In this document: one piece after another, positions 7,672 to 15,973 of the stretch
Position numbering within the stretch: position 1 is the stretch's first letter
How the letters are laid out: every line of letters starts with the position of its first letter
Assembly: GCA_037318855.1 (NCBI GenBank)
Contig: CP134874.1
Span: forward strand, 310,598-374,597
From: Candidatus Sedimenticola sp. (ex Thyasira tokunagai)
Lineage (GTDB): Bacteria > Pseudomonadota > Gammaproteobacteria > Chromatiales > Chromatiaceae
Direction of reading: 5' to 3'
DNA length: 64,000 nt
The notes under the pieces: generated by a model
The model's input: the letters and a program-made list of their open reading frames with translations, nothing else
Databases searched by the model: none
Told to the model about the DNA's origin: nothing
Translations under genes and position numbers: made by a program

Positions 7672-8841
7672 GTGATCCTTTATCTTCGTACTTTAGTGTT
7701 TTCTCTCATTGTCATACTGCTGACTTCAGCGGCAGTGAACTACTGGTTTGATCCATTCGGCTATTTTCGGATTCGTGGTTGGTCTACGTCTGAATTGTTA
7801 GGAGATCGGGTGTGGGGGGCTGCGCGAATTGTAAAGGCTTTAGCGCTTCCTGCTGTTCAGGTAGAAACACTGCTTGTGGGTAATTCCAGGGTGGGATATG
7901 GCATTGACGTAGGGGATGTAGAATTAAAGCGCTTTTTGGGGACGGCCTACAATGCATTCATTCCTGGTGCCACAAGTGATGAAGTGGATGCCTATGTCCG
8001 TTTTGCGATGCGAAACAATGTACCTGAAAGATTACTAGTAGGATTGGATTTTGGTCAGTTTTACTTGACTCATAATGCTGTAATACCTTCCTTTCTGGGG
8101 CCCGCGAACTCTCTTGTAGATGCTTCTGATAGTGTGTTGAGTCAAATAAGCTTGGTTTTATGGTCAACGAGTGCGTTGAAAAGCACCAGAGGCATGGTGG
8201 CCAGACCAGCTGATGCTTCTCTAAATGGAGTCGTAAATATTACGGGTATAGAGGAAAACAATAGGGAGGTGGGGGCTCGTGCGAGTACACAAGATGTAGA
8301 AAAAAATATCTTTAATGGGTGGCTGCGGAGTGGTGGCAAGGCGCTCTATTCAAAACGTTTGACTCTGTTCGGAGAAATGTTCAGTGAAGTCTGCAGTAAA
8401 GGGGTAGAGGTTAAGCTCTTTATTTCACCGCTTCATGTTCGCCAGCTATTGCTGTTTGACTCCATGGGTCTCCATGAGAATTTTCTTACGTGGAAACGTG
8501 ATCTGACAGAGATTGTTGAGCAACGGCGAAAAGCTGCATGTGCAATATCTCTCATCGACTTCTCACGAGTCACCTCTTTTACCAGCGAGCCTTTTCCTCC
8601 CCTGGGAGATAAAAAAAGTTCACTCGACTGGTATTGGGAGTCAAGTCACTATAAACCTGTTCTGGGGAAACTCGTGATCCAGCGACTCTGGAAAATAGGT
8701 GGCGTTCCGCAAGACTTTGGGGTTGATCTGAGTGGTGAGGTGATTGATCGTGAGATTAGTGCGGCGAGAGATGAGCTAATTCAATACCGTGATTCACATC
8801 CTGAATTGGTAAGGGAGTTGCGAGAGATCATTGCGCAATAA
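7672..8841 (+). CDS. Membrane-anchored SGNH/AlgJ-like protein, putative acylation partner
   Basis: 389 residues with a GTG start three bases after the MBOAT stop codon. An N-terminal transmembrane segment (about 4-24) would anchor the rest in the periplasm. The motif VGNSRVGYGI (residues about 66-75) looks like the block I GxSR nucleophile region of SGNH-like, AlgJ/AlgX-type acetyltransferases. DWYWESSHYKP (about residues 322-332) resembles the C-terminal D..H block. Such proteins complete transfer of acyl groups delivered by an MBOAT partner. I did not recognise a closer family; function is inferred from the operon and these two motifs. Confidence 0.65.
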   Translation: MILYLRTLVFSLIVILLTSAAVNYWFDPFGYFRIRGWSTSELLGDRVWGAARIVKALALPAVQVETLLVGNSRVGYGIDVGDVELKRFLGTAYNAFIPGATSDEVDAYVRFAMRNNVPERLLVGLDFGQFYLTHNAVIPSFLGPANSLVDASDSVLSQISLVLWSTSALKSTRGMVARPADASLNGVVNITGIEENNREVGARASTQDVEKNIFNGWLRSGGKALYSKRLTLFGEMFSEVCSKGVEVKLFISPLHVRQLLLFDSMGLHENFLTWKRDLTEIVEQRRKAACAISLIDFSRVTSFTSEPFPPLGDKKSSLDWYWESSHYKPVLGKLVIQRLWKIGGVPQDFGVDLSGEVIDREISAARDELIQYRDSHPELVRELREIIAQ

Positions 8842-9014
8842 AAGCACTATTTCATGGAGTGAGGTTAATTGATTGATGTGGTAATCATAAGAGACACAAG
8901 CTACGAGGGCAGGCTGTTTCTCTTCAGGTTGCGGAACAATGGGGTCATTTTGTTGGCGATGAGACTTTCGGTGATCTCTGTCAGCAGCTGTGTGCCCGGT
9001 AATTTGCAGAACAA

Positions 9015-9725
9015 CTAGCCAGGCTTGCGCAGCAGATCAACCCGCGATGGCTTCAGGAAGTGGGCGCCATCTTCGGTCATATGCTCCATAAAGGTGGCTT
9101 TGATCTGCTGATAGAGGGCATCATCGATTTGGTGCTCTGTGTGGGTAACATTGAGCATACGTTCTTCAAAATGGGTAAAGTCCCGATAGTGTCCGGGAGA
9201 GTTGAAGAAGATCTGCTCCTCCAGCTCAAACAGGCCACTCACCACCACTCCGCAGATGGCGCCGAAGGCTGCCTCCCGTACCTCTTTTTCATCATGGAAC
9301 AGTTTCAGTATCTCATTGAAATCGCCGTCATAAACCGGCTCGGAGATATAGAGCAGGCCGCCGGGTCTGAGTACCCGGGCCACTTCGTGCAGCCCCTGCT
9401 CCATCAACTCCATCGGCACATGGTGGAGTGATTTTAGCATCAGTGCGATGTCGATGGAGTGATCCGGTAGATTGATCGCCTCGGCGCCGCCGTAAACAAA
9501 GGTGACGCCCGGAAGATCGTCAATCTGACGATTCTTTTCGTGCTGGATCCGGTCCACCTCGGTGGCGATCAGTCGCCTGGGGTGGCGTTCCTCGGAGATC
9601 AGCCGGGTCATCCAGGCTCGGCCGCAGCCGAGTTCCAGTACATCTGCATTCTCGAGGGGCAGGAGTCTATCGATGACCTCCAACTCGGTGGCGGTAAGGT
9701 AAGCTTTGACGTCATCACATTTCAT
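9015..9725 (-). CDS. Class I SAM-dependent methyltransferase
   Basis: 236 residues with the seven-strand methyltransferase signature: motif I VLELGCGRAW (about 29-38), an acidic strand-2 end in ATEVDR, DIALMLKSLHHV as the motif IV region, and VARVLRPGGLLYISEP as the post-IV loop. This is the Methyltransf_11/UbiE-like arrangement. The substrate cannot be told. A MITE-like element begins 11 bases upstream of the start codon, so its promoter must lie inside or be supplied by that element. The 173 bases downstream (8842-9014) show nothing convincing. Confidence 0.85.
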   Translation of the reverse strand: MKCDDVKAYLTATELEVIDRLLPLENADVLELGCGRAWMTRLISEERHPRRLIATEVDRIQHEKNRQIDDLPGVTFVYGGAEAINLPDHSIDIALMLKSLHHVPMELMEQGLHEVARVLRPGGLLYISEPVYDGDFNEILKLFHDEKEVREAAFGAICGVVVSGLFELEEQIFFNSPGHYRDFTHFEERMLNVTHTEHQIDDALYQQIKATFMEHMTEDGAHFLKPSRVDLLRKPG

Positions 9726-9735
9726 ACGGGTTAAT

Positions 9736-10003
9736 CTAGTGTAGTGTCCTATATTAAACGGATATTAAGAGACCCACAAAAGATTCAAATCAAGGCGCAG
9801 CCTGTAGTTAATGGTTGCCCCCTTAACAAAGGCTGTAACGCAGGATTGGATCTTTTGTGGGTCTCCCTCCGGGCGAGGCGAGAAGGCATCATCTGCTGTG
9901 TTGCGCCTCTTGTAAAGGGCACGCCATTCCCTGCGCGACGCGCCTTGCAGCTAATACCTTCTCGCCTCGCTTAATTACCGTTTAGTATAGGACACTACAC
10001 TAG
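9736..10003. mobile_element. MITE-like element with long terminal and internal inverted repeats
   Basis: The ends are near-perfect inverted repeats: CTAGTGTAGTGTCCTATA at the left and its complement at the right, with about 30 bp of similarity extending through TAAACGG. Inside are two more perfect hairpin arms: AGACCCACAAAAGAT (9770-9784) with ATCTTTTGTGGGTCT (9850-9864), and GCGAGGCGAGAAGG (9873-9886) with CCTTCTCGCCTCGC (9957-9970). The whole could fold as a three-way junction. No transposase is present, so a parent element would be needed in trans. Confidence 0.8.
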
Positions 10004-10053
10004 TTACTCCTTGGTGAAACAGGGAAGGTTTAATCGTGTAATATGTCCACGCA

Positions 10054-11811
10054 ATGAGTGCAGGTAATAGAAAAAAGGGCGCGGCTGAGTGGGCTGGTGA
10101 GCTCCTTGAGCAACTGCGCCTCCACCTCTCACGCCCGGATGCCTTGATTCAGCTGGCACTACTCGGGCTGATTACCGGTCTGTTGGCAGGTGGGGTCATC
10201 GTCCTTTTTCGGGTGATCGTCGAGGCTGCCCAACTGGGGTTGTTGCCTGGCTCTCATGCGGAGAGCTTTGAGACGTTGCCGCCTTGGGCGCGGCTGTTGT
10301 TGCCGCTGCTTGGTGGGCTTGTCATTGGCCTGGCCTTCACTTGGCGCAGCAAGGGTTTCTCTGTGCTGGGTGTTGCAGGGGTGATGGAGCGGATGGCCTA
10401 TCACCAGGGATACCTGACCCTGCGCGCTTTTGTGCAGCAGTTTTTTGGTGCCGCCGTAGCCCTTATCAGTGGCCATTCGGTGGGGCGTGAGGGGCCGCAT
10501 ATCTTCCTCGGCGCGGCATCGGGCAGTCTGCTCGGGCAGTATCTGACCCTGCCCAACAACAGTATCCGTACGATGGTTGGTTGCGGTACCGCCGCCGGTA
10601 TTGCCGCCTCGTTCAATACGCCGCTGGCGGGTGTGATCTTCGCCCTCGAGGTGGTGATGCAGGAGTACACTGTGGCCAGCTTTATCCCGGTGATTCTTGC
10701 CGCCGTCAGCGCGACGGTGGTATCTGTCGCTATATTCGGTAGTGCCCCCGCCTTCACTATTCCCGTATTGCAGCTTGGCTCACTTAGTGAGATACCACTG
10801 CTGATTCTCCTGGGCCTTGCCGTGGGGGCGCTCTCATCTCTCTTTATTCACCTGCTGGAGAAGACGGCAGAATACTCAAAGGAGATTCCGTTTTGGATCA
10901 GGTGTGGCCTGGCGGGACTGATTGTGGGTCTGTTGGCGCTGGCGACCCCACAGGTGATGGGAGTCGGCTATGACACGGTTAACGCGGCGCTATTGGGAGA
11001 GATCGGCATCAGCCTGCTGCTGCTTGTGCTTGCAGCCAAGGTGCTGGCAACTGTCGCCAGTATCGGTCTGGGTATCCCTGGTGGCAATATTGGGCCGGTG
11101 CTGTTCATTGGTGCCTGCTTGGGGAGTGCCGTAGGCTTGTTGCTGAATCAAGTCTCGGGTGGTGGGCTGGTGGATGTGGGGCTCTATGCGTTGCTGGGGA
11201 TGGGAGCGATGATGGGGGCCAGCCTGCAGGCTCCCCTGGCGGCGCTGACGGCGATGATGGAGCTGACCTACTCGCCCCAGATTATCATGCCCGGAATGTT
11301 GGTGATTGTGGTAGCGAGCCTGACTGCCAGTGAGCTGTTTCGCAAGGAGTCACTCTTTGTCTCCATGCTTAAGTCAGCCGGTATGGACTATGACGCCAAT
11401 CCGGTGCTGCAGGCCCTGCGCCGCTTCGGCGTTGCCGGTGTAATGCAGAAGTCATTTGCTCGCCTACCCCGTAATACCGGCCGGCAGCAGGCGGAAGAGG
11501 TGTTGGTTGCTGGTCCCGAGTGGATACTGGTAGATGGTGAGGAGGCGCCCGTCACGCTTCTCTCCGCAGTCGATCTGGCCCGACAGCTGCAGGAGGATGA
11601 AACATTAGATGAGGTGGATCTGATAGCCATGCCCGGTAAACGATTTGATGTGGTGTCGGTGCATCTGCAAGCCAATCTGCAGGAGGCGATCGAGCGGCTT
11701 GATCAGCAGGGCGTGGGAGCACTCTATGTAGAACGCATGACAGCTCCGGGGATTCACAGGATTTACGGTGTACTTACCCGTGAGCATGTGGAGTCGGCAT
11801 ATAAATATTGA
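10054..11811 (+). CDS. ClC-family chloride channel/transporter with C-terminal CBS-like region
   Basis: 585 residues. ClC proteins move chloride (often in exchange for protons). The conserved GREGPH loop with the gating glutamate is at about 144-149, GTAAGIAASFNTPLAG follows, and the second filter region reads GLGIPGGNIGP (about 338-348). About ten hydrophobic segments span residues 30-440. The C-terminal 110 residues include QANLQEAIERLDQQGVGALYV and VLTREHV, which look like a CBS-domain half, as in several bacterial ClC proteins. Start chosen as the only ATG in frame near the conserved part; no strong Shine-Dalgarno. The promoter region abuts the MITE-like element. Confidence 0.92.
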   Translation: MSAGNRKKGAAEWAGELLEQLRLHLSRPDALIQLALLGLITGLLAGGVIVLFRVIVEAAQLGLLPGSHAESFETLPPWARLLLPLLGGLVIGLAFTWRSKGFSVLGVAGVMERMAYHQGYLTLRAFVQQFFGAAVALISGHSVGREGPHIFLGAASGSLLGQYLTLPNNSIRTMVGCGTAAGIAASFNTPLAGVIFALEVVMQEYTVASFIPVILAAVSATVVSVAIFGSAPAFTIPVLQLGSLSEIPLLILLGLAVGALSSLFIHLLEKTAEYSKEIPFWIRCGLAGLIVGLLALATPQVMGVGYDTVNAALLGEIGISLLLLVLAAKVLATVASIGLGIPGGNIGPVLFIGACLGSAVGLLLNQVSGGGLVDVGLYALLGMGAMMGASLQAPLAALTAMMELTYSPQIIMPGMLVIVVASLTASELFRKESLFVSMLKSAGMDYDANPVLQALRRFGVAGVMQKSFARLPRNTGRQQAEEVLVAGPEWILVDGEEAPVTLLSAVDLARQLQEDETLDEVDLIAMPGKRFDVVSVHLQANLQEAIERLDQQGVGALYVERMTAPGIHRIYGVLTREHVESAYKY

Positions 11812-11865
11812 AAGTGGATATGCACAATAGCCCTGAAGCACTATCTTCATAGAAAAAAGTGCATC

Positions 11866-11932
11866 TGTAGGAGCGAATCTATTCGCGATCAGGCGACCGG
11901 GCATGTTCTTCGCGAACAAGTTTGCTCCTACA
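11866..11932. repeat. GTAGGAGC inverted-repeat (REP-like) copy 1
   Basis: TGTAGGAGCGAATCTATTCGCG at the left pairs with TTCGCGAACAAGTTTGCTCCTACA at the right. The flank ACCCGGTTCCCAGATTATTGTGCACA recurs beside the copies near 36629 and 53924, so the repeat unit is wider than the hairpin. The rest of the gap from 11812 to 12161 shows nothing else convincing. Confidence 0.8.
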
Positions 11933-12161
11933 CCCGGTTCCCAGATTATTGTGCACAGCCATTATATTGAATATTTATCCTTTTTGAGTCTTAGACTCAC
12001 TCTGGTTTTTGATATGGCGCAACTGATCAATTGGTAATGGGTGCGATTCGATTATATATGACGTAAGATTCTTCACCTTATTAAGGTGCTTAATGTGAGC
12101 ACTAAAAGCAGTAATGAGGGCTGTTTTGGCCGCTTTACGCAGTGACAAAGGATCACCGGAT

Positions 12162-13064
12162 ATGACAGACGATAACAATGAAAACATAGAACAGCCCCCG
12201 GTTGTGGAAAAGAGTGGAGATGAGCTGTCCACTCTTAAAACCGAGCTTGCTGCACTAAAGAAAAATCAGCGCAAAGCGGTTCGCCGCTACCGTCGTGAGG
12301 AGGAGTTGAAGCCCTACCAGGCTGAACTTATCCGTTTGCAACAATATCTTGAGAAGAGTGATACGCGAATGATCATTCTGTTCGAGGGGCGGGATGCTTC
12401 CGGTAAGGGCGGTACTATCCGCCGTGTCACCCGTTACATGAACGAAAAGCATTACCGGGTGGTGGCTCTGGGTAAGCCGACGGAGCATGAGCGTACCCAG
12501 TGGTTCTTCCAGAAGTATGTGCGCCAGTTCCCGCGGGGCGGTGAGGTGGTGCTGTTTGACCGCAGCTGGTACAACCGCGCTATGGTAGAGCCGGTATTTG
12601 GTTTCTGCTCGGATGCTGAGTACCAGAATTTCATGCGCGGCGTGGGCGGTTTCGAGAAAGATCTTGTGCGTCAGGGAACGATCCTGATCAAGCTCTATTT
12701 CAGTGTGAGCAAGGAGGAGCAGGATCGCCGTTTTGAGCGTCGCAAGACCGATACTCTGCGGCAGTGGAAACTGAGCGAGGTGGACGTACAGGCTCAGGAA
12801 CGTTGGGATGATTTTACTAACGTCAAGTATCAGATGCTGAAGAAGACCCATACCACCCATGCGCCATGGACAATCATTCGTTCCAACGACAAGCATCAGG
12901 CGCGTCTCAACGCCATGCGGGTGATTCTTAATTCGGTACCCTATGACCGCAGCACCACCAGCGAAATCGACTTTGTGCCAAATCCAGACGTGGTGGTCTC
13001 AGGTTCCCGTGAACTGGAGATGATGGAAGCACAGCGGATGCGTGGTGGTAAGTTCACAGACTGA
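12162..13064 (+). CDS. ppk2: Polyphosphate kinase 2 family protein
   Basis: 300 residues counted from the ATG at 12162, which has an AAAGGA Shine-Dalgarno nine bases before it; an in-frame ATG at 12114 lacks one. PPK2 enzymes use polyphosphate to phosphorylate nucleoside mono- or diphosphates. The Walker A EGRDASGKGG (75-84), lid residues around KPTEHERTQWFFQKYVRQ, and Walker B DRSWYNR (133-139) are intact, and the LKLY-type and RRKTD segments match the family. The acidic N-terminal 25 residues are not conserved. Class (ADP-, GDP- or AMP-preferring) cannot be told from this reading. Confidence 0.93.
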   Translation: MTDDNNENIEQPPVVEKSGDELSTLKTELAALKKNQRKAVRRYRREEELKPYQAELIRLQQYLEKSDTRMIILFEGRDASGKGGTIRRVTRYMNEKHYRVVALGKPTEHERTQWFFQKYVRQFPRGGEVVLFDRSWYNRAMVEPVFGFCSDAEYQNFMRGVGGFEKDLVRQGTILIKLYFSVSKEEQDRRFERRKTDTLRQWKLSEVDVQAQERWDDFTNVKYQMLKKTHTTHAPWTIIRSNDKHQARLNAMRVILNSVPYDRSTTSEIDFVPNPDVVVSGSRELEMMEAQRMRGGKFTD

Positions 13065-13088
13065 CCCTCCTCGCCGCCTTTTGTCATA

Positions 13089-13760
13089 ATGCTTAAGGTT
13101 GATCAGACGGTCATACTCTGCGTTGTCTGGTTAATCTATTTCTTCATCCACTCTTTGACCGCCTCTCTGGTGGTCAAGGAGTGGGTGGTGCGGCATCTTC
13201 CCCGCCTGATCCCGGCTTATCGTATGTTGTTCAATCTGGTAGCACTGCTGTTGCTGCTTCCTCCGCTGATACTCATCTATCTATGGCAGGGCCCATGGCT
13301 GTGGCAATGGAGTGGTCCGTTCGCATGGCTTGCCAACGGGCTGGCGCTGTTGGCCATGGCGGGGTTCTTCTGGTCGCTCAAGTACTACGACGGAGCCGAG
13401 TTTCTCGGTCTGCGTCAGTGGCGGGAGCAGGAGAAGCGCGTGGAGGATCAGGAGCATCTTCATATCTCTCCTCTCCATCGCCATGTCCGCCACCCATGGT
13501 ATGCCCTTGGGCTGGTGCTGATCTGGACCCGTGACATGGATGCGGTGCTGTTGATCTCCGCTCTTCTTATGACGCTCTATTTTGTCATCGGTTATCGCCT
13601 CGAAGAGCGTAAACTGATGGCGTATCACGGTGATCGCTACCGAATCTACCGGCAGCGGGTGCCGGGACTTATTCCTCTGCCGTGGCGTTACCTCACTCGC
13701 AAAGAAGCCGAGCAATTGACCGCTTCAGATTTCTCCGCTACGGTCGATGATCTACTCTGA
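13089..13760 (+). CDS. Isoprenylcysteine methyltransferase-like (ICMT/NnrU-type) membrane protein
   Basis: 223 residues with five or six hydrophobic segments. The C-terminal part has the layout of the ICMT/PEMT methyltransferase fold: RHPWYALGLVLIW (about 137-149), a hydrophobic helix, then the E-x-x-L-x-x-x-x-G motif in RLEERKLMAYHGDRYRIYRQRVPGLIP, which forms the SAM-binding end in that family. NnrU proteins share the early segments. The natural substrate in bacteria is not established and not evident here. It lies 24 bases after ppk2 and 25 bases before a PilZ gene, so an operon is plausible. Confidence 0.75.
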   Translation: MLKVDQTVILCVVWLIYFFIHSLTASLVVKEWVVRHLPRLIPAYRMLFNLVALLLLLPPLILIYLWQGPWLWQWSGPFAWLANGLALLAMAGFFWSLKYYDGAEFLGLRQWREQEKRVEDQEHLHISPLHRHVRHPWYALGLVLIWTRDMDAVLLISALLMTLYFVIGYRLEERKLMAYHGDRYRIYRQRVPGLIPLPWRYLTRKEAEQLTASDFSATVDDLL

Positions 13761-13785
13761 CAGGGATTCTTAAAGGGGCGGCATA

Positions 13786-14115
13786 ATGCTGGAGAGTTCG
13801 GATAAACGTGATTTCCATCGCATGACGGTAAACTGTAGTGCACGTTTTCGTGTCGTCGGTGATGAAAAGGTGACCACGGCTCAAGTCAGGGATCTTAGTG
13901 GTAGCGGTATGTTGCTGCTGAGTGATTCGCCGGTAGAGGCAGGTGTGCAGCTTCACGTCGCGATACTGCCGGAAAAGGAGATTACTCCCCCGCTCTATGC
14001 CGTTGTCCAGGTGATTCGCTGTGACCCGCTGGAGGGTGATGAGGGGGCTTTTGCCCTCGCCTGCAATACAATCGATATGCTGGATATGGAGAAGCTGGGA
14101 GAGGAGTTCCCCTGA
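13786..14115 (+). CDS. PilZ-domain protein (putative c-di-GMP receptor)
   Basis: 109 residues forming a single PilZ domain. The two c-di-GMP binding blocks are present: KRDFHRM near the N-terminus (RxxxR-type spacing is loose, with K7, R8 and R12) and DLSGSGM (D/NxSxxG) at about residues 37-43. Such stand-alone proteins report cyclic-di-GMP levels to motility, surface polysaccharide or enzyme partners. The partner is not identifiable; the two upstream genes encode PPK2 and an ICMT-like protein. It converges with the dehydrogenase gene that ends 13 bases downstream. Confidence 0.88.
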   Translation: MLESSDKRDFHRMTVNCSARFRVVGDEKVTTAQVRDLSGSGMLLLSDSPVEAGVQLHVAILPEKEITPPLYAVVQVIRCDPLEGDEGAFALACNTIDMLDMEKLGEEFP

Positions 14116-14128
14116 TTGGCACGGTCTC

Positions 14129-15091
14129 TCAGACGACCCGGTTACGCTTCTCTCCGCGTCTATAGGCGGTGATATTTTCCACCACCCTGTCCACTAGGCG
14201 CTGGCGTGACTCCCGGCTGCCCCAGGCGTTGTGAGGGGTGAGAATCAGCCGCGGGATCTCTTGTTGTAGCAGCGGATTGTCGTTTGCCGGTGGCTCCTGA
14301 GTGAGTACGTCAAATCCAGCACCGCCCAGCCGCCCCTGGCGTAGCGCTTCCACCAACGCTTGTTCATCGACGATACCGCCGCGTGCAGTGTTGATCAGTA
14401 GTGCATCGGATCGCATCAGTGCCAGCTCCTCCCTGCCGATCAGGTCTCTGGTGGCGTTGGTCAGTGGACAGTGGAGGCTGAGTATATCCACTTGAGGCAG
14501 CATCTCTTTCAGCGGTATGCGTCCCGCTTGGGTTTTCCCTCCTGGGCGCTGGGCGATCAGGAGCTTCATGCCGAAGGCCTCTGCGATGCGGCCGGTGGCC
14601 TTGCCGAGCTCACCATAGCCAACAATGCCCAGGGTTTTTTCGCTGATCTCACGTATTGGAAAATCGAGTAGGCAGAACATATCGCTCCGCTGCCAATCTC
14701 CCCGCTTAACAGCAGCCTGATATTCATTCAGTCGGGTGGTGAGGGCGAGTATCAGACTGAAGACATGCTGGACTACAGATGAAGTGCCGTAAGCGGTGAC
14801 ATTGGTGACGGCGATTCCCAGCTTGGCGGCTGCTTCCAGGTCGACATTGTTGGTGCCGGTGGCAATGATGCAGATAAGCTTTAGGTCGTGTGCCTGGGAG
14901 AGCAGTTGACGATCCAGTAACACCTTGTTGGTGATGACGACCTCGGCTCCCTGGATCCGTTCAAGGGTTTGCTGTGCATCCCCCTTGGGATAAAAGTGCC
15001 AGTCATAGGGCGTCTCCTTGAGTGTGGTGAGATCGAGGTCTCCAAGGTCAACGGTTTTGTGGTCGAGAAAGACCGCTTTGGCTCTTTTCAT
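14129..15091 (-). CDS. hprA: D-2-hydroxyacid dehydrogenase (glycerate dehydrogenase-like)
   Basis: 320 residues of the NAD(P)-dependent D-2-hydroxyacid dehydrogenase family. The catalytic core shows the Rossmann motif GYGELG (158-163), the Arg of NTARGG, a glutamate after it, and the catalytic His in TPHNAWG. The order of motifs and length resemble HprA-type glycerate/hydroxypyruvate reductases. The start overlaps an unconvincing ORF upstream by ATGA. A role in the C2/glyoxylate branch would fit the FAD/Fe-S oxidoreductase and GlcF-like genes elsewhere in the window, but the exact substrate is inferred. Confidence 0.85.
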   Translation of the reverse strand: MKRAKAVFLDHKTVDLGDLDLTTLKETPYDWHFYPKGDAQQTLERIQGAEVVITNKVLLDRQLLSQAHDLKLICIIATGTNNVDLEAAAKLGIAVTNVTAYGTSSVVQHVFSLILALTTRLNEYQAAVKRGDWQRSDMFCLLDFPIREISEKTLGIVGYGELGKATGRIAEAFGMKLLIAQRPGGKTQAGRIPLKEMLPQVDILSLHCPLTNATRDLIGREELALMRSDALLINTARGGIVDEQALVEALRQGRLGGAGFDVLTQEPPANDNPLLQQEIPRLILTPHNAWGSRESRQRLVDRVVENITAYRRGEKRNRVV

Positions 15092-15480
15092 TCAGTAGAC
15101 TCCAGGTTGCTAATAACCATTCTACTTCCGTCGCTGACCGCCAAGGAAGGCTGAAAGCCGAGGCGGTTAGTCCCCGGTAGTCGCGAGGCGATACTGGATG
15201 CCCGGCGTGCGCATAGCGCCAGAGGGAATCCAAAGATCGCATACGAACGCGACGTTAAGTCATCTCGGGAGCCAGCGACGAAGCAGTAACGAGCTTGCGA
15301 TGTTATTGCGTAGTGCTGGAGACCGGGACGGCCGGGGCAATAATAGGCTGTCGAAGATTGAGTGCAAAAGGGGGACCTGGATGTCCCGTTTTGCATCACG
15401 AAATCGAAGGCTCGCTTAATCCCGGTGGCTGTGAAATATCCTCCGTGCCTGCGATTGCAGATCTATATTTATTAGGGACT
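15092..15480. other. Non-coding stretch with a strong stem-loop, origin unknown
   Basis: No convincing gene is seen on either strand; a 103-codon minus-strand frame covers part of it but resembles nothing known. A long hairpin occurs at 15363-15395: TGCAAAA pairs with TTTTGCA and GGGAC with GTCCC. The segment is G+C-rich, unlike the A+T-rich repeat just downstream. It may be a decayed element or part of a structured RNA. Confidence 0.4.
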
Positions 15481-15498
15481 TACGGTTTTCCGGTGGCT

Positions 15499-15661
15499 AG
15501 GAGCCTGTCCGAGAATAGAGAACCTACTGCGGAAAAGCCCTTTTGGCCCATTTTTCCGCTCATTTTCGTTGAATAAGAGCGACTATTCGCCTCAAATGAT
15601 CAAAAAAATGGACTCAAAATGGCTCCCCCTCGCTACGGCTCCTATTCTCGGACAGGCTCCT
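15499..15661. mobile_element. MITE-like element with perfect 20-bp terminal inverted repeats
   Basis: The left end AGGAGCCTGTCCGAGAATAG (15499-15518) is the exact reverse complement of the right end (15642-15661). The 123 bp between are A+T-rich with no ORF. Typical non-autonomous element structure; no obvious target duplication was established. Confidence 0.8.
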
Positions 15662-15686
15662 GGGATAAAATAGCCCCATCAAGCCA

Positions 15687-15738
15687 GCCTGGGGAGAGGT
15701 GTCGTACAGTCGGCACTGTCGCCCGGGCGTTTTTTTTC
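15687..15738 (+). terminator. Branched hairpin plus T-run, terminator or tail of a small RNA
   Basis: GCCTGGG (15687-15693) pairs with CCCGGGC (15722-15728) and is followed by nine T (15730-15738). An inner ACAGT-CGGC-ACTGT hairpin sits within. No plus-strand gene ends here, so it would terminate an unannotated transcript from the upstream non-coding region. Confidence 0.5.
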
Positions 15739-15740
15739 AC

Positions 15741-15958
15741 TAAGGAGCCTCTGATTAAGTCTGGTTAGATTTAGGCTGAGATAAAATTGTTCCAATTTGT
15801 TTCGAAGTGAGCGGTAATAGCCACTCTATTGCTGCGATCTTCGAAGCGAATTGGGGCTATTTTAGCCAGCGTAAAGCAATCATGGCTTGCTCAGAGGTTC
15901 CTTAAGGGGCTTCTGTAATGAATCTGTTGATCCGGGTTTGTTCAGAGATTCCTTGAGG
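15741..15958. repeat. Inverted-repeat element of the GGAGCCTCTGA family, copy 1
   Basis: AAGGAGCCTCTGA (15742-15754) is matched in reverse by TCAGAGGTTCCTTAAG (15891-15906), and a second right-end-like sequence GTTCAGAGATTCCTTGAGG follows at about 15940-15958, suggesting a composite or nested copy. A related element lies at 52022-52188. It ends about 16 bases before the start codon of the next gene. Confidence 0.7.
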
Positions 15959-15973
15959 ATATTCACCAAAGCG

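Noticed and set aside
15088..15399. A 103-codon minus-strand frame overlapping the hydroxyacid dehydrogenase start by ATGA
   Set aside because: No recognisable family, no ribosome site, biased composition, and the same DNA supports hairpins; treated as non-coding.
15887..15973. Extended N-terminus of the DUF3683-type oxidoreductase
   Set aside because: These 29 codons lie within the GGAGCCTCTGA inverted-repeat element and lack similarity to the family; the ATG at 15974 is preferred.
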